In this document: positions 16,014 to 24,982 of the stretch, one piece after another
How the letters are laid out: every line of letters starts with the position of its first letter
Numbering within the stretch: the stretch's first letter is position 1
Assembly: GCA_900550035.1 (NCBI GenBank)
Contig: URQS01000040.1
Coordinates: 1 to 30,145 of the forward strand
Source: an uncultured Prevotella sp.
Lineage (GTDB): Bacteria > Bacteroidota > Bacteroidia > Bacteroidales > Bacteroidaceae
Direction: 5' to 3'
Length of the DNA stretch: 30,145 bases
Translations under genes and position numbers: made by a program
Notes under the pieces: model-generated
Seen by the model: the letters and a program-made list of their open reading frames with translations, nothing else
The model's database searches: none
What the model was told of the DNA's origin: nothing

Positions 16014-16087
16014 CTAACCGCTCAAAACTGCGAGTTGAACGCACAAGGAAATCTTTGGTGCGAAATTCGTGAGTTTTGAGCGGTTAG
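16014..16087. repeat. 74-bp inverted repeat downstream of the kinase gene
   Basis: A perfect 16-bp stem, CTAACCGCTCAAAACT with AGTTTTGAGCGGTTAG, encloses 42 bp that continue to pair imperfectly (ACGCAC with GTGCG). It lacks a classical T-run but could end the kinase transcript, or be a small mobile palindrome. Confidence 0.65.
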
Positions 16088-16158
16088 TGATATGTTGCTG
16101 ATACATAATGGGTTGCGACGGATTTATTCCAAATGCGCAATCGTCACAACTCACAAAA

Positions 16159-16268
16159 AGCTTCATTTTTTTGCAAAAGGAGTCCTTTTGCCCTACAACT
16201 GTAGTCGTTTTGCTCTCCAACTGTAGCCCTTTTGCCTTGCAAAAGTGGTCCATTTGCTCGGCAAAGAA
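16159..16268 (+). repeat. degenerate 22-bp tandem repeat, five units
   Basis: Units start at 16159, 16181, 16203, 16225 and 16247 with an exact 22-bp period. The units at 16181 and 16203 match at 19 of 22 positions (AGTCCTTTTGCCCTACAACT and AGTCGTTTTGCTCTCCAACT, each followed by GT). The first and fourth share TTGCAAAAG, and the last is most diverged. The array sits in the 495-bp gap between the kinase and AAA-ATPase genes. No coding frame there looks real. Confidence 0.7.
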
Positions 16269-16378
16269 GCCTGAATCAATAAAAAACATGAACGATTGAC
16301 GTTGCAAAACCACAGAAAACGCCATCGCAAATCTCCAGAATTGATTTTTATTTTGTAACACTTTTTTACTGCCTGTAC

Positions 16379-16386
16379 TATATTTG
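16379..16386 (+). promoter_or_regulatory. -7 box of the AAA-ATPase gene
   Basis: TATATTTG matches TAnnTTTG, with a TTTG at 16352-16355 somewhat further upstream than usual (23 bp). It leaves a leader of about 100 nt before ATG 16493. Confidence 0.4.
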
Positions 16387-16492
16387 CATAATTAACAGGA
16401 CTTGCTGATTGCCGAGTTTATTTATTTGGCCAATTCTTTGCGTCTCTGATTTTTTATTTGTAACTTCACGGCAAAATAAAGCATGTAGGATT

Positions 16493-18058
16493 ATGGCAAG
16501 ACTTGTAAACTTTTATCCAGTTGGTATTCAGACCTTCGAGAACATTCGCGAAGGCAATTATCTCTATGTAGACAAGACCAAGTATGTCATTGACTTCAGG
16601 CAGAAGAAGATGAAGTATATTTTTCTGAGTCGTCCCCGACGATTCGGCAAGTCTCTTTTTGCCTCCACCCTTCATGCCTACTTTGCCGGAAAGAAGGAAC
16701 TCTTCGAGGGTTTGGCAATAGCCGATTATGAGAAAGAATGGGTGAAGCATCCTGTACTTCATTTCGATATGAGTGGAGCAAAGCATATGGATAAGGAGCA
16801 ACTTGAAAGATACTTGTCTGACATGCTTGGCGACCAAGAGGCTGCCTTCGGCTATAAGAGTGAAAAGATAGACCCGAACATTCGTTTGAAGGACCTTGTT
16901 AAGAAAGCCAATGAGCAGACAGGACAGAAGGTAGTAATCATCATTGACGAGTATGACGCTCCGCTGCTGGATGTGGTGCACGAGCAAGAAAACTTACAGC
17001 CTCTTCGCCAGATGATGCAGAACTTCTATAGTCCCGTGAAATTGCTCGATCCGTATCTGGAGTTTGTCTTTATCACTGGCATAACCAAGTTCTCGCAACT
17101 CAGCATCTTCAGCGAACTGAACAATCTTGACAACATCAGCATGTACGACCAGTATTCTGCCATCTGTGGCATCAGCTTTACAGAGTTGACCACAACGATG
17201 CGTCGGGATGTTGAGTCTCTTGGCGAGTCTCTTGGTATGACATACGAGGAGTGTTTGGAAGAGTTGCGCAGATATTATGACGGCTATCATTTTAGCGAAC
17301 ATTCTGAGGACATCTTCAATCCGTTCAGCTTGATAAAGGCATTGAACAATCAGAAGATTGCTCCTTACTGGTTTGGTTCTGGCACTCCAAGCTATATGAT
17401 AAAGGCTCTTCAGAAATACCATGTGGGTGTAATGGATATTGAGAAGGACAGCTGTGATGTTGACGACTTCGACGTATCGCCGGAGCAGATGACCTCAGCT
17501 CTCCCCTTACTTTATCAGAGCGGTTATCTGACCATCAAGAAGTTCAATCCCATTCTCCATCGTTACACCTTAGGATATCCTAACAAGGAAGTGAAAATAG
17601 GAATGCTGAAGAGTCTTGCGCCTAATTATCTGTCGCCCATATCTTACGATAACAATAGTGTTGTAGGAGATTTCTTGGAGAAACTTTACGATGATGATAT
17701 TGAAGGAGCGCTGCAAAGGTTGCAGGCTTACCTTGCCAGCATATCCAACCGTCTGAGCAATAAGAACGAACGCGACTTCCAGACCGTCTTCTATCTGATA
17801 TTCAATCTGATGGGGGCTTATATGCGTGTGGAGGAAGACAGTGCTGTAGGAAGAGCCGATGCCGTTCTCTATATGCCCAATACCGTGTATGTGTTTGAAT
17901 TGAAGTATGACGGTTCGGCTGAGAATACCCTGAGGCAAATAGACGATAAGGGCTATCTAATTCCTTATTCTGCCGAAGGCAAGCGCCTTGTGAAAGTTGG
18001 AGTGAATTACGACAGCAAGCGCCGGACTATCGGGGAATGGAGAATAGTTGAGGCGTAA
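16493..18058 (+). CDS. AAA-ATPase-like / PD-(D/E)XK nuclease family protein
   Basis: ATG 16493 (MARLVNFYPVGIQTFENIRE) gives 521 aa and the standard N-terminus of this family. An ATG at 16409 would add 28 atypical hydrophobic residues. The N-terminal AAA-ATPase_like domain has the P-loop RPRRFGKSLF with Lys53/Ser54, and a Walker B VVIIIDEYDAPL near residue 150. The C-terminal PDDEXK_9-type nuclease domain has Asp456 in GRADAVLY and Glu469-x-Lys471 in YVFELKYD. These proteins are expanded to many copies in Bacteroidales genomes. Their function is unproven, with mobile-element or defence roles suggested. Base composition is more A+T-rich than in the neighbouring kinase gene. It is complete and apparently intact. 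Confidence 0.88.
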   Translation: MARLVNFYPVGIQTFENIREGNYLYVDKTKYVIDFRQKKMKYIFLSRPRRFGKSLFASTLHAYFAGKKELFEGLAIADYEKEWVKHPVLHFDMSGAKHMDKEQLERYLSDMLGDQEAAFGYKSEKIDPNIRLKDLVKKANEQTGQKVVIIIDEYDAPLLDVVHEQENLQPLRQMMQNFYSPVKLLDPYLEFVFITGITKFSQLSIFSELNNLDNISMYDQYSAICGISFTELTTTMRRDVESLGESLGMTYEECLEELRRYYDGYHFSEHSEDIFNPFSLIKALNNQKIAPYWFGSGTPSYMIKALQKYHVGVMDIEKDSCDVDDFDVSPEQMTSALPLLYQSGYLTIKKFNPILHRYTLGYPNKEVKIGMLKSLAPNYLSPISYDNNSVVGDFLEKLYDDDIEGALQRLQAYLASISNRLSNKNERDFQTVFYLIFNLMGAYMRVEEDSAVGRADAVLYMPNTVYVFELKYDGSAENTLRQIDDKGYLIPYSAEGKRLVKVGVNYDSKRRTIGEWRIVEA

Positions 18059-18106
18059 GGAGAAGGAATCTTTGTTGGCGTAGTGGCAACCACCATAAAG
18101 TACTTT

Positions 18107-18572
18107 ATTATAATCGTATGATTGTCTATTATTGTCTCTATTGTCGTCAATAAAAAAAGTAATGCAGTTTTCGGTTGAATGCTTGTGCAACTTTTTATAC
18201 TCTTTGTGCGTCAAACATCATAGAGATATAAAAATTGGAAACAAAACAACAACGAATTATGATATTCTCAACAACTCCTACCCTTGAAGGGCATCCCATC
18301 CGTGAGTATCGCGGAGTGGTGACGGGCGAGACAATAGTCGGCGCCAATGTGTTTAAGGACTTTATGGCTGGCATACGTGATTTCTTCGGCGGTCGCAGTG
18401 GCACCTACGAGAAGGTGCTGCGTGAAGCCAAGGATTCTGCAATGCGCGAAATGGCGGAGCGTGCCGAACGAATGGGATGCAACGCCATTGTGGGCATCGA
18501 CCTCGACTACGAGACAGTAGGCGAGAGCGGCTCGATGCTTATGGTGACGTGCAGCGGTACGGCTGTTGTAAT
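18107..18572 (+). repeat. 466-bp direct repeat, copy A (UPF0145 gene plus upstream region)
   Basis: This segment aligns without gaps to 29625-30090 (offset 11518). Apart from a handful of changes before 18180 and scattered, mostly synonymous changes after about 18395, the two are identical. The upstream part carries three ATTGTC repeats (18121-18150) preserved in both copies. Confidence 0.95.
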
Positions 18573-18576
18573 TTAA
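18259..18576 (+). CDS. UPF0145 (YbjQ-like) protein, copy A
   Basis: I start at ATG 18259 (105 aa, MIFSTTPTLEGHPIREYRGV), which matches the usual start of UPF0145 proteins. The frame is open from a TTG at 18235, but that would add eight residues. Family hallmarks: VVTGETIVGANVFKD (about 20-34), a Gly/Arg-rich turn, an amphipathic helix with Arg/Glu repeats (about 52-75), and GCNAIVGIDLDYETVG (about 76-91). UPF0145/YbjQ proteins are small cytoplasmic oligomers with a dodecin-like fold. They are annotated as possible heavy-metal-binding, but no function is established. A second copy at 29777 differs by one residue (Arg here, Gln there, in the AERMGCN segment). Confidence 0.9.
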   Translation: MIFSTTPTLEGHPIREYRGVVTGETIVGANVFKDFMAGIRDFFGGRSGTYEKVLREAKDSAMREMAERAERMGCNAIVGIDLDYETVGESGSMLMVTCSGTAVVI

Positions 18577-18602
18577 AATAGCCGACAATAGAGCGGTGTA
18601 AC

Positions 18603-18745
18603 AGTAGCGGAGGTCTCCGGCCTCCGCAGCAATCAAAAGGGCATAGGATAAATATGTGCTCTACTTGGTGCTGCGGAGGCTGGAAACCTCCGCTACTTGT
18701 ATGCTTGCTCAGGCTACGGCGAGGACGCCATAGCCTCCTATGCGT
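18603..18745. repeat. dispersed palindromic repeat, copy 2 (complete)
   Basis: Two parts. First, inverted arms at 18603-18631 and 18669-18697 pair, starting from AGTAGCGGAGGTCTCCGGCC and ending at GCTGCGGAGGCTGG; each arm is also internally self-complementary. Second, 18702-18740 contains a hairpin with stem GGCTACGGCG/CGCCATAGCC. Parts of this unit recur at 13460, 24750 and 28659. It lies in the 469-bp gap between the UPF0145 gene and the susC-like gene. The remaining bases to 18833 are A+T-rich with no gene. Confidence 0.8.
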
Positions 18746-18833
18746 ACTTTTGTTGTTTTTATGTCCTTTATATACTTTCTTTTGGCCGAAATTCAACATT
18801 TTTTCACTCGTTTTAAAAAAAACTAACAGTTGC

Positions 18834-18864
18834 TTGGCTGATTTTAAAATTTATTATATCTTTG
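18834..18864 (+). promoter_or_regulatory. promoter of the SusC/SusD operon
   Basis: TTGG (18834-18837), a 19-bp spacer, then TATCTTTG (18857-18864), which matches TAnnTTTG. This predicts an unusually long leader of about 175 nt before the ATG at 19046. Within it are ACGATATATAATCGT (hairpin-forming) and the palindrome GATATAGATATC, whose roles are unknown. Confidence 0.55.
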
Positions 18865-19045
18865 CAAAAACTAATTTTTTAATACCTATAAACCATTTTT
18901 TGCAACGAAACAAACCAGCGCTTGCAATAACGATATATAATCGTCAGCATTAATGATATAACTGTATCAACGACAACGATATAGATATCGACACTGCGTT
19001 TAAACCATTAAAAAAAACTATATTTACTAACAAACCAAAAGAATT

Positions 19046-22000
19046 ATGCAAAAAGGACATGCTTTTAAGCCCTTAATGAGGGCTGGCTTGACAGCACTCT
19101 TGCTCGGTTCGGCTCTTGCAGTAAATGCGCAGAACGCTATCGTGAAGGGTGTTGTGAAAGACACATCAGGTGAGCCTGTTATTGGCGCTTCCGTAAAGGT
19201 GAAAGGTTCTAACACAACTGGAACAGTGACAAGCATTGATGGTGACTTCTCTCTCAATGGAGTGCAGAAGGGTCAGACACTGGTCATTACTTACATCGGC
19301 TGTGATCCACAGGAGATTAAGTGGACAGGACAGACACTCGACATTGTGCTGAAGGACAATTCGCAGAGCCTTAATGAGGTGGTTGTCGTAGGTTACGGTA
19401 CACAGAAGAAGGTGAACGTAACTGGTGCCGTGTCTATGGTAGGCTCGGAAATTCTTGAGGACCGTCCTGTAACCAATGCGTCACAGGCTCTTCAGGGCGC
19501 TGTTCCGGGACTTAACTTCTCTACCAACTCTAACGGTGGTATGCTTGACAACACAATGGCAATCTCTATCCGTGGTACTGGTTCTATCGGCAACGGTTCT
19601 TCAGACGCTCCACTTATCCTTATCGACGGTATTGAGGGCGACATTAACACAGTCAACCCTAACGACATCGAGAGCGTTTCAGTACTGAAGGATGCCGCTT
19701 CGGCTTCTATCTACGGTACACGTGCTGCATTCGGTGTTATACTTGTTACTACAAAGAGCGGTAAGTCGGGCAAGGTACGCGTCAACTATAGCGGCGACGT
19801 ACGTTTCTCTACAGCTACACAGCTGCCAGAAATGCTCAACTCACTGCAGTTTGCCAACTATTTTAATGCAGCTAATAATAACGCAACCGGTAGTGACTAT
19901 TTTAACAGGGAGACTATGACTCGTATTGAGAAGTATCTCAACGGTGAGTACAAGGATCCTTCTCAGACAGAGTACTATGGTGTTGTAGTCAACCCCAGCA
20001 ACAACCGCTACAATCTCTACGGTGGCTCATTTGCCAATACCAACTGGTTTGACGAGTTCTACAAGAAGAACGTTCCCTCAACACAGCACAACCTCTCACT
20101 CTCGGGTGGTACAGATAAGGTAAGCTGGCTCATCAGCGCCGGTTACTTGATGAACAACGGTCTTATCCGTCACGGACACGACGAGTTCGACCGCTACACA
20201 ATGAACGGTAAGATCAGCGCTCAGCTCGCTTCTTGGGCTAAGGTAGAATATTCTACCAAGTTTATGCGTTCTGACTATGAGAAACCACAGTACCTCAGTG
20301 GTCTGTTCTTCCATAATATCGCACGCCGCTGGCCGACCTGTCCTACCATCGACCCTAACGGACACTATCCTGACGGTATGGAAATAGCCGAGCTTGAGGA
20401 AGGTGGTACTACTGGCACACGCAACAACCAGTTTACACAGCAGCTCAACTTCATCTTCACTCCTGTGAAGGGATGGAACATCCACCTCGAAGGCGCTATG
20501 CGTAATGAGTTCTATAAGAGCAAGACCAATAAGTTCCCAGTATACTCATACTATGCTGACGGCACACGCTGGCAGCGCGAATCTGGCTATGGCTCAGTAG
20601 CAAGCGTAAGCGACTACCGCTCAGAGACCGACTACTTCTCAGTAAACGCTTATACCGACTATACCCATTCACTCGGCATGCACAACCTTAAGGGTATGCT
20701 TGGTGTTAACTTCGAGAAGTATGGCACAGACAACATCAGCGCATCAGGTACTCATCTTATCACTAACGATTTCCCGTACCTGAGCCTCACACAGAAGAAC
20801 CCACGCGTGAGCGACGCTTACTGGCACCGTGCTACAGCCGGTTACTTCATGCGACTCAACTACGACTACGACAGCAAGTACATGATGGAGTTCAACCTCC
20901 GCTATGACGGCTCGTCACGTTTCACCAACGACAACCGTTGGGCTTGGTTCCCATCAGTATCAGCAGGTTGGAACGTCGCACGCGAAAACTTCTTCAAGCC
21001 TCTTGCTAATGTAGTGTCTACTCTTAAATTGCGTGCTTCTTGGGGTCAGCTTGGCAACACAAGCTCATATTACAATTCATTCGCTGACTGGTATCCATTC
21101 TATCAGCAGCAGGATGTAGGCTCACAGAACAGCTCATGGCTTATCAACGGCCAGAAGCAGAACACAGCAAGTCTGCCGGGTATCGTTAATAGCACCATGA
21201 CATGGGAGACTGTTGAGACATACGACGTAGGTTTCGACTTTGCTCTTCTCAGCAACCGCTTGACAGGTTCGTTCGACTGGTACAGCCGTACAACCAAGGA
21301 CATGATTGGTCCGGCTCCAGTGTTGGGCTCAGTACTCGGTGTTGACGCACCTCGTACCAACAACTGTAAAATGCGTTCATCAGGTTGGGAGTTTGAGTTG
21401 CAGTGGCGCGACCAGATTGGCGACTTCAAGTATGGAGCGAAGTTCAACATTTCGGACGCTACATCTAAGATTCTTGAATATCCGTTTGAGGGCGAGTTTG
21501 ACAACCAGAACATCTATGGCTACTACAATGGCAAGAAGCTTGGCGAAATCTGGGGTTATGAAACAAAGGGCATTGCACAGAGCAACGAAGAGATGAACTC
21601 ATGGCTCGAGAAGAACAAGCCTAACTGGGGTACCAACTGGCAGGCTGGTGACATTATGTACAAGGACTTGAATGGTGACAACAAGGTAAATTCAGGTGCT
21701 GGTACGCTTAAGGATCACGGCGACCTGAAGCGCATCGGTAACAGCACACCACGCTACAACTTCGGTATCAATCTTAACGCAGAATGGAAGGGCATCGACT
21801 TCTCTATCTTCTTCCAGGGTGTGATGAAGCGCGACTGGAATCCTGATGCAGGACAGCCTTACTTCTGGGGTATTGTTGGTGACGAGTGGCAGAGCTGCGG
21901 ATTCAAAGAGCACCTCGACTACTGGAGCGAGACCAACAAGAACGCTTACTATCCGAAACCATATCTGAATGGTAGCACACAGAAGAACCAGCAAACACAG

Positions 22001-22249
22001 ACACGCTACTTGCAGAGCGCTGCCTACATGCGTTGCAAGAATATTCAGCTTGGCTACACTCTTCCGAAGGCTATCACAGAGAAGGCTGGCATGAACCGTG
22101 TACGCGCATACTTATCTTGCGACAACCTCTTCACAGTGACAGGCCTTTCAAAGATATTCGACCCTGAGGCTCTGAATGGTGGTTGGGGTTCTGGTAAACT
22201 CTATCCGTTGCAGCGCACAATCGCTGTCGGACTGAACGTTACATTCTAA
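19046..22249 (+). CDS. SusC-like TonB-dependent outer-membrane glycan transporter
   Basis: A 1067-aa TonB-linked outer-membrane receptor importing oligosaccharides delivered by its SusD partner. In order: a signal peptide (about residues 1-28, LAVNAQ); a carboxypeptidase-regulatory-like beta-sandwich (about 30-110, KGVVKDTSGEPVIGASVKVKG); a TonB-box-like LNEVVVVGYGTQKK (about 109-122); a plug domain with ILVTTKSGKSGKVRV at its end (about 225-245); and a 22-strand barrel ending in ...RTIAVGLNVTF with the terminal aromatic residue. Length and C-terminus are normal, so it appears complete. The susD-like gene starts 26 bp downstream and the two form one operon. No extra sigma/anti-sigma signalling domain is present. 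Confidence 0.96.
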   Translation: MQKGHAFKPLMRAGLTALLLGSALAVNAQNAIVKGVVKDTSGEPVIGASVKVKGSNTTGTVTSIDGDFSLNGVQKGQTLVITYIGCDPQEIKWTGQTLDIVLKDNSQSLNEVVVVGYGTQKKVNVTGAVSMVGSEILEDRPVTNASQALQGAVPGLNFSTNSNGGMLDNTMAISIRGTGSIGNGSSDAPLILIDGIEGDINTVNPNDIESVSVLKDAASASIYGTRAAFGVILVTTKSGKSGKVRVNYSGDVRFSTATQLPEMLNSLQFANYFNAANNNATGSDYFNRETMTRIEKYLNGEYKDPSQTEYYGVVVNPSNNRYNLYGGSFANTNWFDEFYKKNVPSTQHNLSLSGGTDKVSWLISAGYLMNNGLIRHGHDEFDRYTMNGKISAQLASWAKVEYSTKFMRSDYEKPQYLSGLFFHNIARRWPTCPTIDPNGHYPDGMEIAELEEGGTTGTRNNQFTQQLNFIFTPVKGWNIHLEGAMRNEFYKSKTNKFPVYSYYADGTRWQRESGYGSVASVSDYRSETDYFSVNAYTDYTHSLGMHNLKGMLGVNFEKYGTDNISASGTHLITNDFPYLSLTQKNPRVSDAYWHRATAGYFMRLNYDYDSKYMMEFNLRYDGSSRFTNDNRWAWFPSVSAGWNVARENFFKPLANVVSTLKLRASWGQLGNTSSYYNSFADWYPFYQQQDVGSQNSSWLINGQKQNTASLPGIVNSTMTWETVETYDVGFDFALLSNRLTGSFDWYSRTTKDMIGPAPVLGSVLGVDAPRTNNCKMRSSGWEFELQWRDQIGDFKYGAKFNISDATSKILEYPFEGEFDNQNIYGYYNGKKLGEIWGYETKGIAQSNEEMNSWLEKNKPNWGTNWQAGDIMYKDLNGDNKVNSGAGTLKDHGDLKRIGNSTPRYNFGINLNAEWKGIDFSIFFQGVMKRDWNPDAGQPYFWGIVGDEWQSCGFKEHLDYWSETNKNAYYPKPYLNGSTQKNQQTQTRYLQSAAYMRCKNIQLGYTLPKAITEKAGMNRVRAYLSCDNLFTVTGLSKIFDPEALNGGWGSGKLYPLQRTIAVGLNVTF

Positions 22250-22275
22250 AGCTATCACCTTAAAAAAAAGACAAT

Positions 22276-24330
22276 ATGAAATTTATAAATATTAAAAACC
22301 TGCTATTGGGCGCTGCTGTAACAACAGCAACCTTTGGCCTCACCTCATGCAACGACTTGCTCGACATGAAGCCAATCAACCAAATTACACCAGAGGCCTA
22401 CTATCAGAATGCCGAACAGTTGGCAGCATATCTGAACAACTATTACGATAGTTATCTGGAGATGCCTTTCTCTGGCTCTATGTCTCACTCGTGGGGACAG
22501 TGGAACGAGGGTAAGGCTAAGTCTGACTGGGATACAGATATCTACTGCTGGGGCGGTGGTAGCACACAACGCTTTGCTGACGAACACTGGGAAGTATCTT
22601 CTGGAAAAGTCTTTCAGGGCTATTACAATGGAGCACGTATATACAACCACATTATTAATACCATACAAAAGCAAATTGGTAACGGTACATTGCCAAATTC
22701 AGAGGAAGTGAAGAACTACCTTGGCGAAGCTCACTTCTTCCGTGCATTGGTTTACTACCGACTTCTGGCTCTCTATGGTGACGTTCCTGTCATCACTGAG
22801 GTATTGCCCGACGAAGACAACGTTATCGTGGAGAACTCAAAGCGCATACCGCGTAACGAGGTGGCACGCTTCATCCTTTCTGACCTTGACAAGGCCATCG
22901 AGATGTGCTATCCGCGCAGCAAGTTCAACGGTCAGCGCGTAAACCGTGAGGCTGCCCTGCTCATCAAGTCGCGTATAGCTCTGTTTGAGGGTACATTCGA
23001 GAAGTATCACCGTGGCTCAGGCCGTGTACCGGGCGATGCTAACTGGCCAGGTGCCAAGATGGCATACAACCAGGGCAAGACATTCAACCAGGAGGCTGAG
23101 GTTAAGTTCTTCCTCGCTGAGGCTATGAAGGCCGCTAAGGAAGTTGCCGACAACGCCGGCCTTGCTGAGAACAACCACAAGATTGACCCTGTATATGGCG
23201 ACAAGGACGCATGGAACCCATACTTCAACCTCTTCAGTCAGCCGTCACTCGCAAATGTAAATGAGGCTCTGATGTGGAAGCAGTATAGCAAGGAGCATGG
23301 TATCATGCACCTGACTGGCCATTCAATGGTGACAGGACAGAACACTGGTTTCACACGTTCGTTTGTCCAGACATTCCTTATGAAGAATGGCCTGCCTATC
23401 TATGCTGACAACAGTGGCTATCATGGCGACGTAACTCTTGACAACGTTAAGGCCGACCGTGATGAGCGTCTGCAGTTGTTTATGTGGGGTGAGAGCACAC
23501 CTACATACACCGACCCGACAATGACGGACGTTAAAAAGGACAAGCCATTGCCAGTTTATCTGCCTGCTGACGAGACAGAGGCAAGCCACATCACTAACAC
23601 AGAGGCAGCAACCCGTTGTATCACTGGCTACCAGCAGCGTAAGTACTATACTTATGACGCTGAGCAGACAAAATATTCAGAGCAGTCGACAACCAACGCT
23701 TGCCCATTGATGCGTTCTGCAGAAGCTCTGCTCAACTATATGGAGGCTGACTATGAGCTGAACGGCAGACTCGACTCTAAGTCGCAGGAATACTGGCGCA
23801 CTCTGCGTACACGTGCAGGTGTTGACACCGATTTCCAGAAGACAATCGACGCTACCGATCTCTCTAAGGAGATGGACTTCGGCCGCTACTCAGGCACACA
23901 GCTTGTTGACAAGACTCTGTACAATATACGTCGTGAGCGCGTTACCGAGTTGTTCTCTGAGGGTCTTCGTTTCGCCGACCTCATCCGCTGGCGTGGCTTC
24001 GACAATATGCTTACAACAAAGTGGATACCTGAGGGTTGTAACTTCTGGGACAACATGTACAAGCACTACCCTGCTGACATCAAGTGCAACGGTGAGACCG
24101 ATGCCGTTATTTCATCTAAGTCACTCAGCAAGTATGTTCGCCCGTACAGCAAGTCAATGAATGCCAACAACGAGCTGAGAGACGGCTACAAGTGGCACGA
24201 AGCTTACTACCTCTACCCAATCGGTATTACTGACATCCGTACAGCTTCAGCCGACCGTTCGCTTGAGAACTCTAATCTCTACCAGAACCTCTACTGGCCA
24301 GTATCAGCAGGTGGACACGCAGAGAAGTAA
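22276..24330 (+). CDS. SusD-like (RagB) surface glycan-binding lipoprotein
   Basis: A 684-aa lipoprotein that binds the glycan at the cell surface and forms the lid of the SusC transporter. The signal is MKFINIKNLLLGAAVTTATFGLTSC with lipobox Cys at residue 25. The N-terminal region has LLDMKPINQITPEAYYQNAEQL. The tetratricopeptide-like helical scaffold includes YLGEAHFFRALVYYRLLALY (about 145-170). The RagB/SusD C-terminal motif NIRRERVTELFSEGLRFADL lies near residue 550. At 684 aa it is longer than typical SusD (about 550), which is common for complex-glycan systems. It is followed by a strong terminator. Ligand specificity cannot be read from sequence; the neighbouring GH110 gene suggests alpha-galactosylated glycans. 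Confidence 0.95.
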   Translation: MKFINIKNLLLGAAVTTATFGLTSCNDLLDMKPINQITPEAYYQNAEQLAAYLNNYYDSYLEMPFSGSMSHSWGQWNEGKAKSDWDTDIYCWGGGSTQRFADEHWEVSSGKVFQGYYNGARIYNHIINTIQKQIGNGTLPNSEEVKNYLGEAHFFRALVYYRLLALYGDVPVITEVLPDEDNVIVENSKRIPRNEVARFILSDLDKAIEMCYPRSKFNGQRVNREAALLIKSRIALFEGTFEKYHRGSGRVPGDANWPGAKMAYNQGKTFNQEAEVKFFLAEAMKAAKEVADNAGLAENNHKIDPVYGDKDAWNPYFNLFSQPSLANVNEALMWKQYSKEHGIMHLTGHSMVTGQNTGFTRSFVQTFLMKNGLPIYADNSGYHGDVTLDNVKADRDERLQLFMWGESTPTYTDPTMTDVKKDKPLPVYLPADETEASHITNTEAATRCITGYQQRKYYTYDAEQTKYSEQSTTNACPLMRSAEALLNYMEADYELNGRLDSKSQEYWRTLRTRAGVDTDFQKTIDATDLSKEMDFGRYSGTQLVDKTLYNIRRERVTELFSEGLRFADLIRWRGFDNMLTTKWIPEGCNFWDNMYKHYPADIKCNGETDAVISSKSLSKYVRPYSKSMNANNELRDGYKWHEAYYLYPIGITDIRTASADRSLENSNLYQNLYWPVSAGGHAEK

Positions 24331-24364
24331 TTCTCAGAAAATACAGAATCAGCCTAATGGCTAC

Positions 24365-24408
24365 ATAATAAAAGTGGCGTCCCAATTTCGGGGCACCACT
24401 TTTATTAT
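24365..24408 (+). terminator. terminator of the SusC/SusD operon
   Basis: ATAATAAAAGTGG pairs with CCACTTTTATTAT, with an inner CCC/GGG, around an AATTT loop. The hairpin lies 34 bp after the susD-like stop codon and has A/T tracts on both sides. Confidence 0.85.
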
Positions 24409-24419
24409 AAATGAAACAT

Positions 24420-24605
24420 AATATTTGGGGTTGAACGACGACTGTCTCAAGATGTTTGAGAACTAGCGACAAGCGCTTCTGTGCCATTGTGACATCACCT
24501 TGCCAATCAAAATTGGTACCGCCGTATGCGGAACCGCATGTACGGTGCTGTAAGAGGTCGGTATACGAAAGTAGAAAGAAAACTATTTCGTTTCCTTCTA
24601 TTCGA
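24420..24605 (+). ncRNA. group II intron remnant: 3' end with domains V and VI
   Basis: The diagnostic part is domain V at about 24519-24550. CGCCGT and ATGCG pair with CGCAT and ACGGTG around a GAAC loop, with a two-nucleotide GT bulge between the two stem halves at 24540-24541. The catalytic triad is CGC (24520-24522) facing GTG, as in IIC-type introns. A domain VI-like hairpin follows (CGAAAGTAG/CTATTTCG), then a CTATTCGAT-like 3' end at about 24605. The flank before domain V looks like structured intron RNA, but there is no reverse-transcriptase ORF and I cannot find a 5' GUGYG end. It is therefore a truncated relic. Its left boundary is approximate. It sits directly behind a terminator hairpin, the preferred site of IIC introns. 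Confidence 0.65.
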
Positions 24606-24613
24606 TTTGGGAA

Positions 24614-24751
24614 CAAGTTGTGAAACTTGTATTTATAATTAGTTATAATTATTGTAGATTGTGAGGAGAATCAGCGGGTTCTCCTCACAATTTTTTTACA
24701 CAATTTTATCCTCTAAATTGCAGAATACAACGACAATATTGACAATAACGG
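24614..24751 (+). repeat. duplicated 3' element, copy 1
   Basis: Begins with a small hairpin CAAGTT-GTGA-AACTTG (GNRA loop), followed by an A/T-rich linker, a terminator hairpin, and a conserved tail TTTTATCCTCTAAATTGCAG through GACAATAACGGTAG. The same arrangement occurs at 28533-28660. Confidence 0.85.
24658..24698 (+). terminator. terminator inside duplicated 3' element, copy 1
   Basis: ATTGTGAGGAGAA pairs with TTCTCCTCACAAT around TCAGCGGG and is followed by TTTTTTT. No gene lies immediately upstream other than the intron relic and the susD-like gene. Confidence 0.8.
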
Positions 24752-24833
24752 TAGAGGAGGCCGGAAACCTTCGCTACTTGTATGCTTGCTCAGGCTACGG
24801 CGAGGACGCCATAGTCTCCTATGGGTACTCTAA
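24750..24833 (+). repeat. dispersed palindromic repeat, copy 3
   Basis: Closely matches 18669-18750, including the GCTACTTGTATGCTTGCTCA segment and the hairpin GGCTACGGCG/CGCCATAG. It directly abuts the end of the duplicated 3' element. The stretch 24834-24924 that follows is A+T-rich with nothing recognised. Confidence 0.8.
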
Positions 24834-24924
24834 TGTTTTAACATTCATAACTCGCTCTAATTCTGACTTGTATAATAATCTATAAAATATAGAACCTTGA
24901 AATGGTTTGATAAGCTAAAAGCTT

Positions 24925-24932
24925 TACCTTTG
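24925..24932 (+). promoter_or_regulatory. -7 box of the AlbA_2 gene
   Basis: TACCTTTG matches TAnnTTTG. A TTTG at 24906-24909 is 15 bp away, shorter than the usual 19-20. The predicted leader before ATG 25083 is about 145 nt and contains a short frame. Confidence 0.45.
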
Positions 24933-24982
24933 TAATTGGAAATATTTGTAATGATTCCGATCAAAAGTAAAACTGGAAAGCT

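Noticed and set aside
16014..16361. 115-codon minus-strand frame between the kinase and AAA-ATPase genes
   Set aside because: It spans the 74-bp inverted repeat and the 22-bp tandem array. Its sequence is explained by those repeats, and no protein family is recognisable.
24272..24616. 114-codon minus-strand frame over the susD end and intron relic
   Set aside because: It overlaps the terminator and domain V/VI region. No protein features are seen, and RNA structure explains the sequence better.
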